DNA of 64,000 nt from Paracoccaceae bacterium (lineage in GTDB: Bacteria > Pseudomonadota > Alphaproteobacteria > Rhodobacterales > Rhodobacteraceae): the NCBI GenBank assembly GCA_902632125.1, contig CACPBQ010000003.1, positions 44,406 to 108,405 on the forward strand, written 5' to 3'. Under the pieces are notes generated by a model. It was not told where the DNA came from and ran no database searches. It saw nothing but the letters and a program-made list of their open reading frames with translations. Within the stretch, counting starts at the first letter, position 1. Each line of letters opens with the position of its first letter. Of the stretch, positions 24,763 through 33,570 are shown in pieces. The translations under genes were made by a program, and so were the position numbers.

Positions 24763-25716
24763 TTAATCCATTTCAAGTATATTTTTAGCTTGCTGCCTTG
24801 ATAGCGGCGTGATTTTTGTGAGGTCTGCCTCAAATCTAACGTTAAATATAGGCTCATTTTTATTTATTTCGGGAGCTGGAACGTCTCTTCCATCGAATAC
24901 AGCAAATGACGAACCATCAGGCAAAACAGAGAACTTCGTAACAGACCGATATACATCGGCGCCTCCTTTGCTTAAGCATTGATAGTACACTTGGCTGCGC
25001 TCTGCGTTATCACCAATCTGGCTGAGTACTCTATCCATTAACTCACCAACTGTATAACCTGATCTTGTTTCAACTATTTGAATTGAGCAAATGTACGAGC
25101 GTATATCATTAGAGGGCCGAACTTGCTCTAATGAAAAACTGTGCTGCCGTCTCGATGTCGTGGTAGCTTTTACGTCCATAACAAAATTCTTACCAACAAA
25201 ATCAAATTTTGCTGATTTAGAGGCACACCAGGCTCTAGCTATTTTTTCTGGGTCCTTTGAGTTATGAATTATCTTTAATTCACCCCATAATCCAACCACA
25301 TCGTTGATTGAGTTTTCCAATCTACTAAAAATCTCAATTATTATATTGATTTTTGTTCTTATAGAATTTGATGAATAATCAGTATTTTCAGTAATAAAAG
25401 CGTCTTCAATAAGATTTAAAAAAATGCGTACTAATTCATAATTATCATCTTTAAATTTTATTATCGTGAATATTCTTTCAATGTCATCACCAGTGTTTAA
25501 AGTTAATGTACAGCGCCTTAAGAATTGCACGTCGATGTATTTCAATTCGAGGTCCTGAAGCTGTTCATGGTCCTTTGCTTCGAAAAGAACATGTGGAAAA
25601 TCATTTTTATCTATGGAAAAGAAAAGATTTGAATTTCCTTTCACTGCATTACCATATAGGCCTTCGCAACCGCTGGGAAATCTTGTTAATAGCCGGCTAT
25701 ACTCATCGAACAGCAT
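24763..25716 (-). CDS. PD-(D/E)XK motif protein (DUF4420), putative endonuclease of the MORC/Z1 system
   Basis: About 317 aa. Nuclease-fold signature: VVGLWGELKII with the first Glu, then KSAKFDFVGKNFVMDVKATT where FDF and the D-V-K form the metal-binding core, followed by HSFSLEQVR. I recall this family (DUF4420) as a regular partner of Z1-domain ATPases. The start at 25716 overlaps the Z1 stop by 14 nt; an upstream ATG at 25755 would extend it and raise the overlap to 53 nt. Last gene of the operon, probably the DNA-cutting subunit. Confidence 0.8.
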   Translation of the reverse strand: MLFDEYSRLLTRFPSGCEGLYGNAVKGNSNLFFSIDKNDFPHVLFEAKDHEQLQDLELKYIDVQFLRRCTLTLNTGDDIERIFTIIKFKDDNYELVRIFLNLIEDAFITENTDYSSNSIRTKINIIIEIFSRLENSINDVVGLWGELKIIHNSKDPEKIARAWCASKSAKFDFVGKNFVMDVKATTTSRRQHSFSLEQVRPSNDIRSYICSIQIVETRSGYTVGELMDRVLSQIGDNAERSQVYYQCLSKGGADVYRSVTKFSVLPDGSSFAVFDGRDVPAPEINKNEPIFNVRFEADLTKITPLSRQQAKNILEMD

Positions 25717-27883
25717 CTTCGTCGCTTTCAACCCAAAGTCTACTTCCCAATTCATTCGGAATGTGTATAGCGATTACTGGAACATCAAGAATGGTTTCGT
25801 TTTGTCGAGTAGTGACAGTTATTGCATGGATATGAATTGTTACTCTATCGTCGTCTCTTAAATTTCTGGCGCCCGGATAGTTCGTAGCTACATTACGGCC
25901 TTGAAAAATTTCTATTTCCCCGTTGCTTTGTCTTTCGCTCCTATTTGATCGATTGAAACAGTACATCCTGCATGTAGCATCAGGATTGTTTTGAAGCAGT
26001 CTGCCTAATAAAAACAGTGTGGCTGTATGGTCGGTGCTTTCAGTGATATCTGCACTTTTTAACAAAGAAAGATCTTCAAACAAGTGAATTATTGGAACGG
26101 CGTTATTATATCTTGGAATAGCTTGGATGTCGGTCCATCCAGGTTCACGATACTCTTGGAAGGTAAAATTATTCTGAATTCGGGAGACTATATTACGGTT
26201 TTCGTCTAATGAGGCGCTGTTGTTGATGTGTGGGCGCCTTGGTGTTTGCCAGCCAAAGGTTCTGCTTTGGTACATATCCAGCATAACGACAGAATTTCTT
26301 GTGGGATTAAGTCTTTCACCTAGAAGCCATTGTCGACGCCAATCTGTAAGACTATGGCCACTTTGAAGATGAGATTTTATAGAGTCCCGTACGGTTTCTT
26401 CGTGTTCAACGTAATTTGTGAAGGCGTTTATATTAGGTCCAGTGAGAAAGATACGACATAAGCCGAGGTAACTTCTTTTGTATCCAAAAAAGCGGGCTCT
26501 TTGTTCTAAAGTGTCAACATTTCCGATCCCAACATTGCGTGGCATATAAGATACTGTCAGACCCTCCACAGTAAAGCCTCTATCAAGGCCGATACCCCCG
26601 ACAAGGATCCAACTGTATTCGTTTTTCCAATTAATATTTGGTATTCTTTGCCGACCTCTAGTATTTACCTCTTGAATTTGTGTTTCTGCTATTGCGTAAT
26701 AAAGCAAACTTAGGATTTCGTCGAAGTTCAATGTTTCCGTGTAGGTACTTTGCAAGTCGGCGAAAGTGTTTCTGAACTCCTCTATCAAACCCAAGTATTC
26801 ATGCCGTTGCGTGTCGTCTAGTATATCCTTCCAATCTTGGGTCAAATTGTTCACCCATCTAAAGTAAACTAAATGGCTATTTTGGCCGATTGCGGGATGT
26901 ATCATCATAGATCTATTGCTATGTTGATACTCGCCTTTATGAAGGCCTACAGCCACACCCAGATAAAAAAACCTTAGCGCCTCTTTCAAACTTTCTGGAG
27001 GGTAATCAAGTGGATCTTCAATATCAAGCACATCAGTACTCGGTATGAGCCGGATGTATTCTTCATTACCATCAAAGAAAGTCTGTCCCCCAACATAGTT
27101 ATTCCCAGGGGTTAAAACTTCCCCAAATTCGGGTGACAGCACATCCATTCTGCTGATCAAAAGAGGTGCTTGTGGGGTGGCCGTGTATAACAAATAAGTA
27201 TGATGAGGAAACTGTTCTCGCAAACTTGTTATTCTTGCATATGTAGTACTTTCTTCATCATGCTGTGCTCTAGTATTCATACCGGCTTGATCGCCCTCGT
27301 CGTCAATTATCAAAGTGGGGACGTTTCTCAAATTCAGACTAGAAAATAGCCGAGCTAAATTTTCTAAATGTTGGTGTTGTTTCATTGTGATAATAAGTAC
27401 GGTCCTAGCCCTATTTCTGGACCCAGTCCTTTGCCATTTTTCTAGCTCAGTTTCAGTTTGCCTTAGTTCTGTTTCACCGTACTGTCGGGAGTCTGTAGAA
27501 AAAACTTTCCAACTTCTGTTATTTTCTACATCAAGATCCTTAATAATGCGTCGATAAGATTGATCTAGTAAATTGTTGGTTGTACCTGCCAATAATAAAA
27601 TGATTTGATACTCATTATCACAAGCCATTGCTGAGAGTGCTGTGAACGAAAGAGTTTTCCCACTTTGGACATAGCCAATGACTAGACCAGTATTCCGATC
27701 TGTAACACCGCTGGGTGAAACACAGTTAGTCATTATTGAAAATGTTTCCCTACGAAGGTTATCTCTTTCATCGTCTGAAAGTGAAAGCGAGTTGATTAAA
27801 TTTGAAAAATGTGTGCCCTCAATAGGGCTCCAATTGTTGCTATCTTCCCTTGACGAAACATTGATAATACTTTCATCGCTCAT
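25703..27883 (-). CDS. Z1-domain SF2-helicase-like ATPase
   Basis: 726 aa. Motifs in order: Walker A GLVIGYVQSGKTLSFTALSA (residues about 67-86), IILLLAGTTNNLL, motif II LIIDDEGDQAG, motif III YTATPQAPLL, WILVGGIGLDRGFTVEGL, and the arginine-finger motif QRARFFGYKRSYLG. This is the Z1 (PF10593) type, found with MORC/MutL-like ATPases and methylases in restriction-like loci. GGAAGG precedes the ATG. It would supply DNA translocation or remodelling for the coupled nuclease. Confidence 0.88.
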   Translation of the reverse strand: MSDESIINVSSREDSNNWSPIEGTHFSNLINSLSLSDDERDNLRRETFSIMTNCVSPSGVTDRNTGLVIGYVQSGKTLSFTALSAMACDNEYQIILLLAGTTNNLLDQSYRRIIKDLDVENNRSWKVFSTDSRQYGETELRQTETELEKWQRTGSRNRARTVLIITMKQHQHLENLARLFSSLNLRNVPTLIIDDEGDQAGMNTRAQHDEESTTYARITSLREQFPHHTYLLYTATPQAPLLISRMDVLSPEFGEVLTPGNNYVGGQTFFDGNEEYIRLIPSTDVLDIEDPLDYPPESLKEALRFFYLGVAVGLHKGEYQHSNRSMMIHPAIGQNSHLVYFRWVNNLTQDWKDILDDTQRHEYLGLIEEFRNTFADLQSTYTETLNFDEILSLLYYAIAETQIQEVNTRGRQRIPNINWKNEYSWILVGGIGLDRGFTVEGLTVSYMPRNVGIGNVDTLEQRARFFGYKRSYLGLCRIFLTGPNINAFTNYVEHEETVRDSIKSHLQSGHSLTDWRRQWLLGERLNPTRNSVVMLDMYQSRTFGWQTPRRPHINNSASLDENRNIVSRIQNNFTFQEYREPGWTDIQAIPRYNNAVPIIHLFEDLSLLKSADITESTDHTATLFLLGRLLQNNPDATCRMYCFNRSNRSERQSNGEIEIFQGRNVATNYPGARNLRDDDRVTIHIHAITVTTRQNETILDVPVIAIHIPNELGSRLWVESDEDAVR

Positions 27884-27906
27884 GGGGTGGGCCTTCCTTT
27901 TTTAAA

Positions 27907-29508
27907 CTATCCAGTTGGTTGTGAGAGCAGATTTTTCAAAATATTATTAGAGAACTGTCGTATAACTGACGGATGGTTTTTGTTAAGCTCCGTCGCTAGA
28001 ACCTCAGCTAATGCCATACTGGCGACAATGCTGAAGATTGGTCTTAGACCTACGTCATCAAGCGTAGAAAACTGTGCCATGAATGGATGAAGCATAGATA
28101 AACGGATATCAATTTTTCTTGGATCTGGGTCAGAGATTGATGGAGTATTTTGAATGCTGAACCAGTCCGAAGCCACATTCTCATAGGATAATTCCATTGT
28201 GACTAGCCAAGGTTGACCGCTAAAGGGAAATGAAAAACTTACGACTTTACTCTTTTCACCGGCGTTATCATCAGTTTTGTGATCTTCAGTTGCCAATTTT
28301 TCAGCGACATCTGGATCCTTTGCTTCCTCTGAGTTATCCGTTTGGGGCGCTATGATGTCCTGTAGGTCAATTTCAGTATTTGTAAGTTGGTCTGCAATAT
28401 TGTTTAAGGCTTGGTTTGCGCTGTTTCTGTTGCTTATAGCATCTTTCTTACTAGAGTAGTTATTTGCTTGTTGGAGCATGGGTAGCGGTCCATCTCGCAA
28501 TAATTCACGAAGTTTTTTTATAAAAATTATTTCATCGTCTTCCCACTGAATACCGTCTTTTGTATGAGGTACGGTAAAACCTTCTAGATGTATCTCACCA
28601 AATAATCTTTGAGATGCGAAACTATTCCCCCTACCAAAAATATCTTCAGGTCTATATGTTTCATCGGCACTTCCAAATATAAGTCGATTTCTCCTGAACA
28701 TTGCAAGCCCTGCTAAACGCGTGTTTCCAGTTTCCCGTAATGCAACAAATCCTCCCGCGGATTTTCCTTCACCTAAATCAATTTTTATTTCCGTTTTCCA
28801 ATCTACTTTGGGGTCTTCAACTATTACCTTTCCCCCGACTTTCTTGTAAGTGGGAGCGTGAAGAACTTTGGGCTCTTCAAACTTAAGTTGCTCACCATCC
28901 AAAAAGAGCTCGATTTCGTCATTTCGCATGAAAACTCTATATATATTTGACAGATGCTCTTTAATTTTGGCAATCGTTTTTCCCTTTGGAAAGCGCCGGA
29001 TGTTTTCTAAATGTACCTCTGTGAAGTGTGCTTCCGGCTCAATAATCGTTGAATTTACTGGTAAAATCTCTACTGATCCCGCCACAATTTTTTCCATATC
29101 AAATGATATTATTCTTTCCTCATCTTCACCTAAAGCGCTTGATTTAACCTTCCAATTTTTTGCAAACCAAAAACTAGCACTTTTCATTCCCATACCAAAC
29201 TCTGATAAGCCTTTTGAATTTGGAGGAACTTCTGCAGTACGAAATGCTCGTTCATAATCAGATTGCGAAATACCAGCTGCATTATCCTTTATGATAATTA
29301 AGTTATCATTTGAATTAAGATCTATATCGACGCGCAGTTTAAACTTTCCCCCAACAAGCCTATCCAACTTATCTCGATTATTTACGCTGCTCTGGATAGA
29401 ATTATCTACAAATTCTGCTAGAGCAAACCAAGCTTTATAATTTAAGTGGGGAAGAACAGAAAGTGTATTTACGCCAGGTCTGATGTTTACTGAAGTTATG
29501 TTCGCCAT
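27907..29508 (-). CDS. GHKL ATPase (MORC/MutL/Hsp90-like)
   Basis: 533 aa. Bergerat fold: N-box FALAEFVDNSIQSS (residues about 28-41), G1 box IIKDNAAGIS, and G2 lid SEFGMGMKSASFWFAKNWKV, which is the form seen in prokaryotic MORC-like proteins. An S5-type transducer domain follows, with FRRNRLIFGS. The acidic middle (about 380-420) is a linker and the C-terminal 100 residues are unassigned. ATP-driven dimer clamping on DNA is the expected role. One base from the methyltransferase stop. Confidence 0.85.
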   Translation of the reverse strand: MANITSVNIRPGVNTLSVLPHLNYKAWFALAEFVDNSIQSSVNNRDKLDRLVGGKFKLRVDIDLNSNDNLIIIKDNAAGISQSDYERAFRTAEVPPNSKGLSEFGMGMKSASFWFAKNWKVKSSALGEDEERIISFDMEKIVAGSVEILPVNSTIIEPEAHFTEVHLENIRRFPKGKTIAKIKEHLSNIYRVFMRNDEIELFLDGEQLKFEEPKVLHAPTYKKVGGKVIVEDPKVDWKTEIKIDLGEGKSAGGFVALRETGNTRLAGLAMFRRNRLIFGSADETYRPEDIFGRGNSFASQRLFGEIHLEGFTVPHTKDGIQWEDDEIIFIKKLRELLRDGPLPMLQQANNYSSKKDAISNRNSANQALNNIADQLTNTEIDLQDIIAPQTDNSEEAKDPDVAEKLATEDHKTDDNAGEKSKVVSFSFPFSGQPWLVTMELSYENVASDWFSIQNTPSISDPDPRKIDIRLSMLHPFMAQFSTLDDVGLRPIFSIVASMALAEVLATELNKNHPSVIRQFSNNILKNLLSQPTG

Positions 29509-29509
29509 T

Positions 29510-30835
29510 TTATTCTGCCGCTAACGTCTCTGATGCTTTTGTGTTGAGATTCTGCCTTTTGGTTAATGCACAAAGTATCTTTCTGATCACTTGTACGTTT
29601 GCAGCATTGCCCAATGCTTTATAGGCTTTAATTGGGGTGCCTGGTAGATGCCTCAACTCCTCCATGCTTTGTAAACGGCTACACTCCCTCGGCGTCATGT
29701 ATCGTTTTTCCCAAGCAATGATAGGTACTTGGCTTTGCGTCATAGCGACCAGTGAAGGGGCCGTATCAGTTTTTTTAACGCGAATACCACTTGCTCTAAA
29801 CTGTATGATATGGCTCCAGATATTACGTTCACCGCCTTTAAGGTTCCATTCAAGTTTTTGAAAGCTAGTAGGAAAACTCATGATCTGAGGCAGCCAGGGG
29901 TCAATTATTTTCCTATGCTGTGCGTAAAATTCTCTATTCTTTTTCAGAAAGTCAATTTTCCAAGCAGGGAAGCGGTTCTGTTTTGAACGCGCATATTTTG
30001 GTAGCGATAATTCTACCTGATTGGATCTAAGCCATTTTAGTTCTTTTCCAAAAGCGCCTTTGTACTTTCCTAATCCTTTAAAGCCTGAATTGTATGGGGA
30101 AGGTCCTTCCAAAGGATAGTTGGCGCCGAACTCCATAGCCCAGATGGGAAATGAAGGTAGTTCTATTTTTTTGGGAAACGCCTCTATAAACTCTTGCCAC
30201 ACTGAAATATAATGCAAATGATCACTTCTAATTTTTGCAGCATCAGGCGGATAATTATCCAAGATCGATTTTATTGAAACACTTGGCAAAGTTTTAGGTT
30301 TTGGCCAGTCAAAGCCAAATAACCCACCGATCTTTAACTGTGCACCAACAATAAACATACGCTCCCGTCGCTGCGGGATGCCAAACATGTGCGGTGACAA
30401 AAAATCATGATCAATATCGTAACCCGATTCAATCAGCCGCCTGCGAATAGACTGCCAGGTCTGGCCTTTATTATGCTTTAAAAGGTTCGGCACATTTTCT
30501 AATATGAAAAAGCGTGGTTTTTTGAGCTTCAAAATTTTTATAACATAGCCGATAAGATCACCCCATTCCGGGCAATCTAAGCCTTTTTGTTCTCCAGCTT
30601 TTGAAAAAGGTTGGCAAGGAAACCCTGCACACAGCACATCATGAAAGGGAATATCATCAAGATTTATCTTACGGATATCACCATGAGGCTTAATTCCAAA
30701 ATTCTTTTGGTAAAGTTCTGACAAATCTTGATCCAGTTCGGACGCAAATACGCATTTTGCGCCGAGTCCAGATAATGCTTCATGAAATCCACCAAGGCCG
30801 GCGAAAAGGTCAATAAATTTTAGTTTTGGTTTCAT
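29510..30835 (-). CDS. DNA cytosine-5 methyltransferase (Dcm family)
   Basis: 441 aa. C5-methyltransferase motifs: I FIDLFAGLGGFHEAL, IV VLCAGFPCQPFSKAGEQKG with the catalytic Cys, VI FILENVPNL, VIII HMFGIPQRRERMFIVGA, then a target-recognition region (about 200-345) and IX/X (RECSRLQS, YKALGNAANVQV). It would methylate the host's recognition site. No in-frame defects. It heads the methylase-GHKL-Z1-nuclease set and has a palindrome upstream of its start. Confidence 0.93.
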   Translation of the reverse strand: MKPKLKFIDLFAGLGGFHEALSGLGAKCVFASELDQDLSELYQKNFGIKPHGDIRKINLDDIPFHDVLCAGFPCQPFSKAGEQKGLDCPEWGDLIGYVIKILKLKKPRFFILENVPNLLKHNKGQTWQSIRRRLIESGYDIDHDFLSPHMFGIPQRRERMFIVGAQLKIGGLFGFDWPKPKTLPSVSIKSILDNYPPDAAKIRSDHLHYISVWQEFIEAFPKKIELPSFPIWAMEFGANYPLEGPSPYNSGFKGLGKYKGAFGKELKWLRSNQVELSLPKYARSKQNRFPAWKIDFLKKNREFYAQHRKIIDPWLPQIMSFPTSFQKLEWNLKGGERNIWSHIIQFRASGIRVKKTDTAPSLVAMTQSQVPIIAWEKRYMTPRECSRLQSMEELRHLPGTPIKAYKALGNAANVQVIRKILCALTKRQNLNTKASETLAAE

Positions 30836-30877
30836 ATGCTCGGTCTAAATTTGATACTTATTAATCCTTAATAATCA

Positions 30878-30902
30878 ATTATCTTTATACTTCAAAGATA
30901 AT
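30878..30902. promoter_or_regulatory. 9-bp inverted repeat upstream of the methyltransferase
   Basis: ATTATCTTT (30878-30886) and AAAGATAAT (30894-30902), perfect arms with a 7-nt spacer, 43 nt before the methyltransferase ATG. It overlaps TATAAA/GATAAT-like -10 sequence on the minus strand, so a dimeric repressor could control the methylase independently of the upstream genes. Confidence 0.55.
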
Positions 30903-30961
30903 AAACGTATGGTTTGCGTCAAAGTGGTTTGTTTTCAGAAGAATATCTTTATCTATTATAC

Positions 30962-31180
30962 TCAATTTGAACCATCACTATTTTTTTCGAATTCGACTCG
31001 TATCCCCTGTGCGCCGAATAAGCGTAACAGTTCATCACAAGCAGCCTCTGCTTTAAAAAGTGTCGCTCTTTCACTCGATTCTGAGGCTAAATCTAATGTT
31101 AGGTAAATGACTGCCATAAGCCCTTCTACTTGTAGTGGATGCATTTCTTTTAGAGATATTGATTTAAATGGAGGTATCAT
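30962..31180 (-). CDS. Small unknown protein of the defence operon, 72 aa
   Basis: Starts MIPPFKSISLKEMHPLQVEG with GGAGAG 5 nt before the ATG at 31180, which decides against a longer version. A helical centre (ERATLFKAEAACDELLRLFG) and charged end. No recognised domain. Its start overlaps the preceding small gene by 17 nt, so it is translated in the same operon; 126 nt separate it from the methyltransferase. Confidence 0.6.
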   Translation of the reverse strand: MIPPFKSISLKEMHPLQVEGLMAVIYLTLDLASESSERATLFKAEAACDELLRLFGAQGIRVEFEKNSDGSN

Positions 31181-31373
31181 TTTTCTCTCCAACAAACGAG
31201 TGTTCGATAATATTTGATCGCTTCATAACCTTTAAGAAACACTTGACTATCTCCTCCTGTAAGTTCGTACACTCAGCGATAGCTAATGAAGCTTCATCTA
31301 TGTTTGTCTGGCCCTTCTTATAGCCGTGGACGATATCTTTTATAATTTCTGCATTATTTAGTTGGTCGGTCAT
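31164..31373 (-). CDS. Small unknown protein of the defence operon, 69 aa
   Basis: Reads MTDQLNNAEIIKDIVHGYKK, then TNIDEASLAIAECTNLQEEI; likely all-helical and soluble. Start uncertain: ATG at 31373 is preferred, an ATG at 31394 is possible. It overlaps the next gene's start. Not recognised; could be an adaptor or regulator of the downstream modification genes. Confidence 0.5.
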   Translation of the reverse strand: MTDQLNNAEIIKDIVHGYKKGQTNIDEASLAIAECTNLQEEIVKCFLKVMKRSNIIEHSFVGEKNDTSI

Positions 31374-31446
31374 AGCAATTACCACCCTTCGCATTATTTA
31401 AATTTTTCTTGCTGGTTAAATGACTATGAGCTAAATCTTATGGTGC

Positions 31447-31695
31447 TCAATTCGCTGACGAAACTCTCACCGCTCGCCAAGGTGTGGTTGCTTTTTTGTC
31501 TTCGAAGTTTTCGAGTAAAAGTGCCTTACAGATATCACCCTCTTGGAGATGCATTTTATCGACTATTCTTGAATTTAGGAATACTTGGTCGCCGTTATCA
31601 CACAGGGCAAAAGCACTCCCCGAGTAGGTTAAAAAGTCGATTTCAATATTTGCTTCTGCTGTTGTTGAAGCTCTGGGTGTCTTTTCAGTTATCAT
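31447..31695 (-). CDS. Small beta-rich unknown protein of the defence operon, 82 aa
   Basis: From ATG 31695, GGAG lying in the end of the upstream gene: MITEKTPRASTTAEANIEID, then FLTYSGSAFALCDNGDQVFL, SRIVDKMHLQEGDICKALLL and a basic end TPWRAVRVSS. The strand pattern and LQEGDICKALL resemble a small OB or cold-shock-like barrel (inference). Only 1 nt after the stop of the 359-aa gene, so tightly coupled. Confidence 0.55.
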   Translation of the reverse strand: MITEKTPRASTTAEANIEIDFLTYSGSAFALCDNGDQVFLNSRIVDKMHLQEGDICKALLLENFEDKKATTPWRAVRVSSAN

Positions 31696-31696
31696 T

Positions 31697-32776
31697 TTAT
31701 TCTCCATCTGCAGGATCGTCGATCCATTTAAATTGCTTCCTACTTTTTCCATGTTGATTATTCAGTTCTGTAGAACCTTTGTCTGGTATTTTGTCCCTTT
31801 CCTTTTTTAGGTTATACGCTTCTACAAACCAGAAATCGCTAACAGGATTTTTATCAATATGCACTTCTGGTGGAGCCGGCCAGTCAAATGGATTACCTGT
31901 AATTCGAGCGTCCATAAAATGAGGCTGCTCCGTCACACATTCTGTGCCTGCTTCAGTTTCTAAAGTTATGATTGCGGATGTAATAGTCCTTGCTGCTGAA
32001 ACAGAAAAAGAAATAGTTTGACTATCCAACTCATATTCCCAATCAACGTCATCAATATAAGCATTACCCTGAACCGCCATTTCTATCGCAAAAGCTTCTA
32101 TTTTTACTTCGGAGGGATATTTTTTGTCTGGAGACTTAAGAATAATGTTTCCATCTTCAATTTCAAAACCAGACTTTTCTACAAGTATGGCTATTTGGAT
32201 TGAGCGATGATCGCATGTAAGTTCGTAAAGTTCATTTTTGTACTCAATTAATTTTACTTTATATACGTTGCTCCCATATAGCTTCTTGCTAAATCTCTTT
32301 GCTAAACGGCGGTTTATACTTCCTATTGTTCCATTTATTTTCTTAGAACCACCTAAAATCTTAGCAAGTTGGTCCCGCGTGAGCGTTCCAGACTGGGATA
32401 TTGCTTCGACAACCTTCTTGGAGTCATTGCTGAGCCCAAGAATTACTGCGATTGCTACCTCCAAAGATAAAACGTCGAATTTTATTGGGATCCCAGTTTT
32501 TACGATAGACGGTAATTCTTTTTGTAAGGAGAGCACTGAGTCCCTATAAGACAAGTAATCCAAATGCGCCGAATTTTTAGCCAATTTGAGCTTTGATCTG
32601 AATTTTTCAAATAAATTTACATGGACTTTAGTGCCTTCAGAGATATCAACCATAAGACTTGTGACGTCTTTTTTACTATTAGGGAAAAATTGCTTTTCTA
32701 AAAGCTCCCACAATTCTTTTCTCGTTGGTTCAGAAAGTTTTTCAAAATCACTTTCAGTAATCATTACATTTGGCAT
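31697..32776 (-). CDS. Unknown protein, first gene of the defence operon, 359 aa
   Basis: Not recognised. GGAG precedes the ATG by 7 nt. N-terminal helices (ESDFEKLSEPTRKELWELLE), then a likely winged-helix region at about 130-185 (SQSGTLTRDQLAKILGG, GSINRRLAKRFSKKLYG), then a beta-rich half (VDWEYELDSQTISFSVSAAR) and a Lys-rich tail. Position at the head of the operon, behind a repeat-rich promoter, suggests a regulator or sensor. The homology is open and it is the most interesting unknown of the locus. Confidence 0.6.
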   Translation of the reverse strand: MPNVMITESDFEKLSEPTRKELWELLEKQFFPNSKKDVTSLMVDISEGTKVHVNLFEKFRSKLKLAKNSAHLDYLSYRDSVLSLQKELPSIVKTGIPIKFDVLSLEVAIAVILGLSNDSKKVVEAISQSGTLTRDQLAKILGGSKKINGTIGSINRRLAKRFSKKLYGSNVYKVKLIEYKNELYELTCDHRSIQIAILVEKSGFEIEDGNIILKSPDKKYPSEVKIEAFAIEMAVQGNAYIDDVDWEYELDSQTISFSVSAARTITSAIITLETEAGTECVTEQPHFMDARITGNPFDWPAPPEVHIDKNPVSDFWFVEAYNLKKERDKIPDKGSTELNNQHGKSRKQFKWIDDPADGE

Positions 32777-32822
32777 TAATTACTCCAATTTAACGTTAGC
32801 GGCAGAATCATTTCTTTTCTCT

Positions 32823-32874
32823 AAAATGAGTAAATTGAGTAAAATAGTCAATAGAGAAAATAGACAAATTAGAG
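32823..32874. repeat. Iterated 7-9-bp repeats in the promoter of the defence operon
   Basis: Consecutive units AAAATGAGT, AAATTGAGT, AAAATAGTC, AATAGAG, AAAATAGAC, AAATTAGAG (plus a degenerate AAAAAATGG), rough consensus AAAWTRGAG. They lie 47-107 nt upstream of the first gene and include TTGACT on the minus strand. Likely operator iterons for an autoregulator. Confidence 0.6.
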
Positions 32875-33002
32875 AAAAAATGGTAAAGTCCTCAATCCAA
32901 ATAACTTGAAGACAGTTGAATACTCTGTACTATAAATAATCCTAAATTATTGATATCATGAAATTATTTAAATAAATACGTCGATGATCTCAATGGCGTT
33001 TA

Positions 33003-33329
33003 CTAACTTTTATTTTCTAAAGTTTTCACAATTTTTTTAAGCTTTCCTATAACTTTACGACCAACTTGGGCAGCATGGCGCTGGGCTTCAAGCTTATCCT
33101 TTGTATACATTCCGTGTTTCAGACTAGCGTCTGAAATTCTCTTTAGACCATCGGTTGTCTTAGCGCCTGTAGACAGTCCGCCATGCAAACTGCATCTGCC
33201 ATTGTGTTTGAAAGCGGGGCGCTGGCATGGTGTTCCCTTTCGGGTTTTAGCCAAGCACCTCTTCCCCGGCCAATTAGGACCGAGACGGGTAAGGTGGCCT
33301 AACTCGGAGATATCTTTTGCTACTGTCAA
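33003..33329 (-). CDS. HGG-motif small protein of mobile elements
   Basis: About 108 aa. RCLAKTRKGTPCQRPAFK and GRCSLHGGLSTGAKTTDGL match the small Cys/His proteins (HGGxSTG type) often found with phages and integrated elements; two Cys and a Cys-x4-His suggest zinc binding. The tail is Lys/Arg-rich and helical. No ATG is available: TTG at 33329 with AAAGGCG upstream is preferred, TTG at 33344 possible. Probably marks the right part of the island. Confidence 0.7.
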   Translation of the reverse strand: MTVAKDISELGHLTRLGPNWPGKRCLAKTRKGTPCQRPAFKHNGRCSLHGGLSTGAKTTDGLKRISDASLKHGMYTKDKLEAQRHAAQVGRKVIGKLKKIVKTLENKS

Positions 33330-33570
33330 AAATACGCCTTTCAAAGGGTGTCTTATAGTAGCAAATTTTTGCTCTCCATTTAAGCGGTGCAGCTAAGTGC
33401 AAATGGTGTGATCGCTTTTAATCCTCAGTAACCTTTACTGCACATTAGCATACCGTAGTCACTGACACCTAGTTTGGACTTCCAAAACTCTGCATGTCTT
33501 TTATGCCAATAAATCAATCGCAACACATCTTATATTACCTTCAGTTTTGTTTACTCTTGATTTGGTTTGC

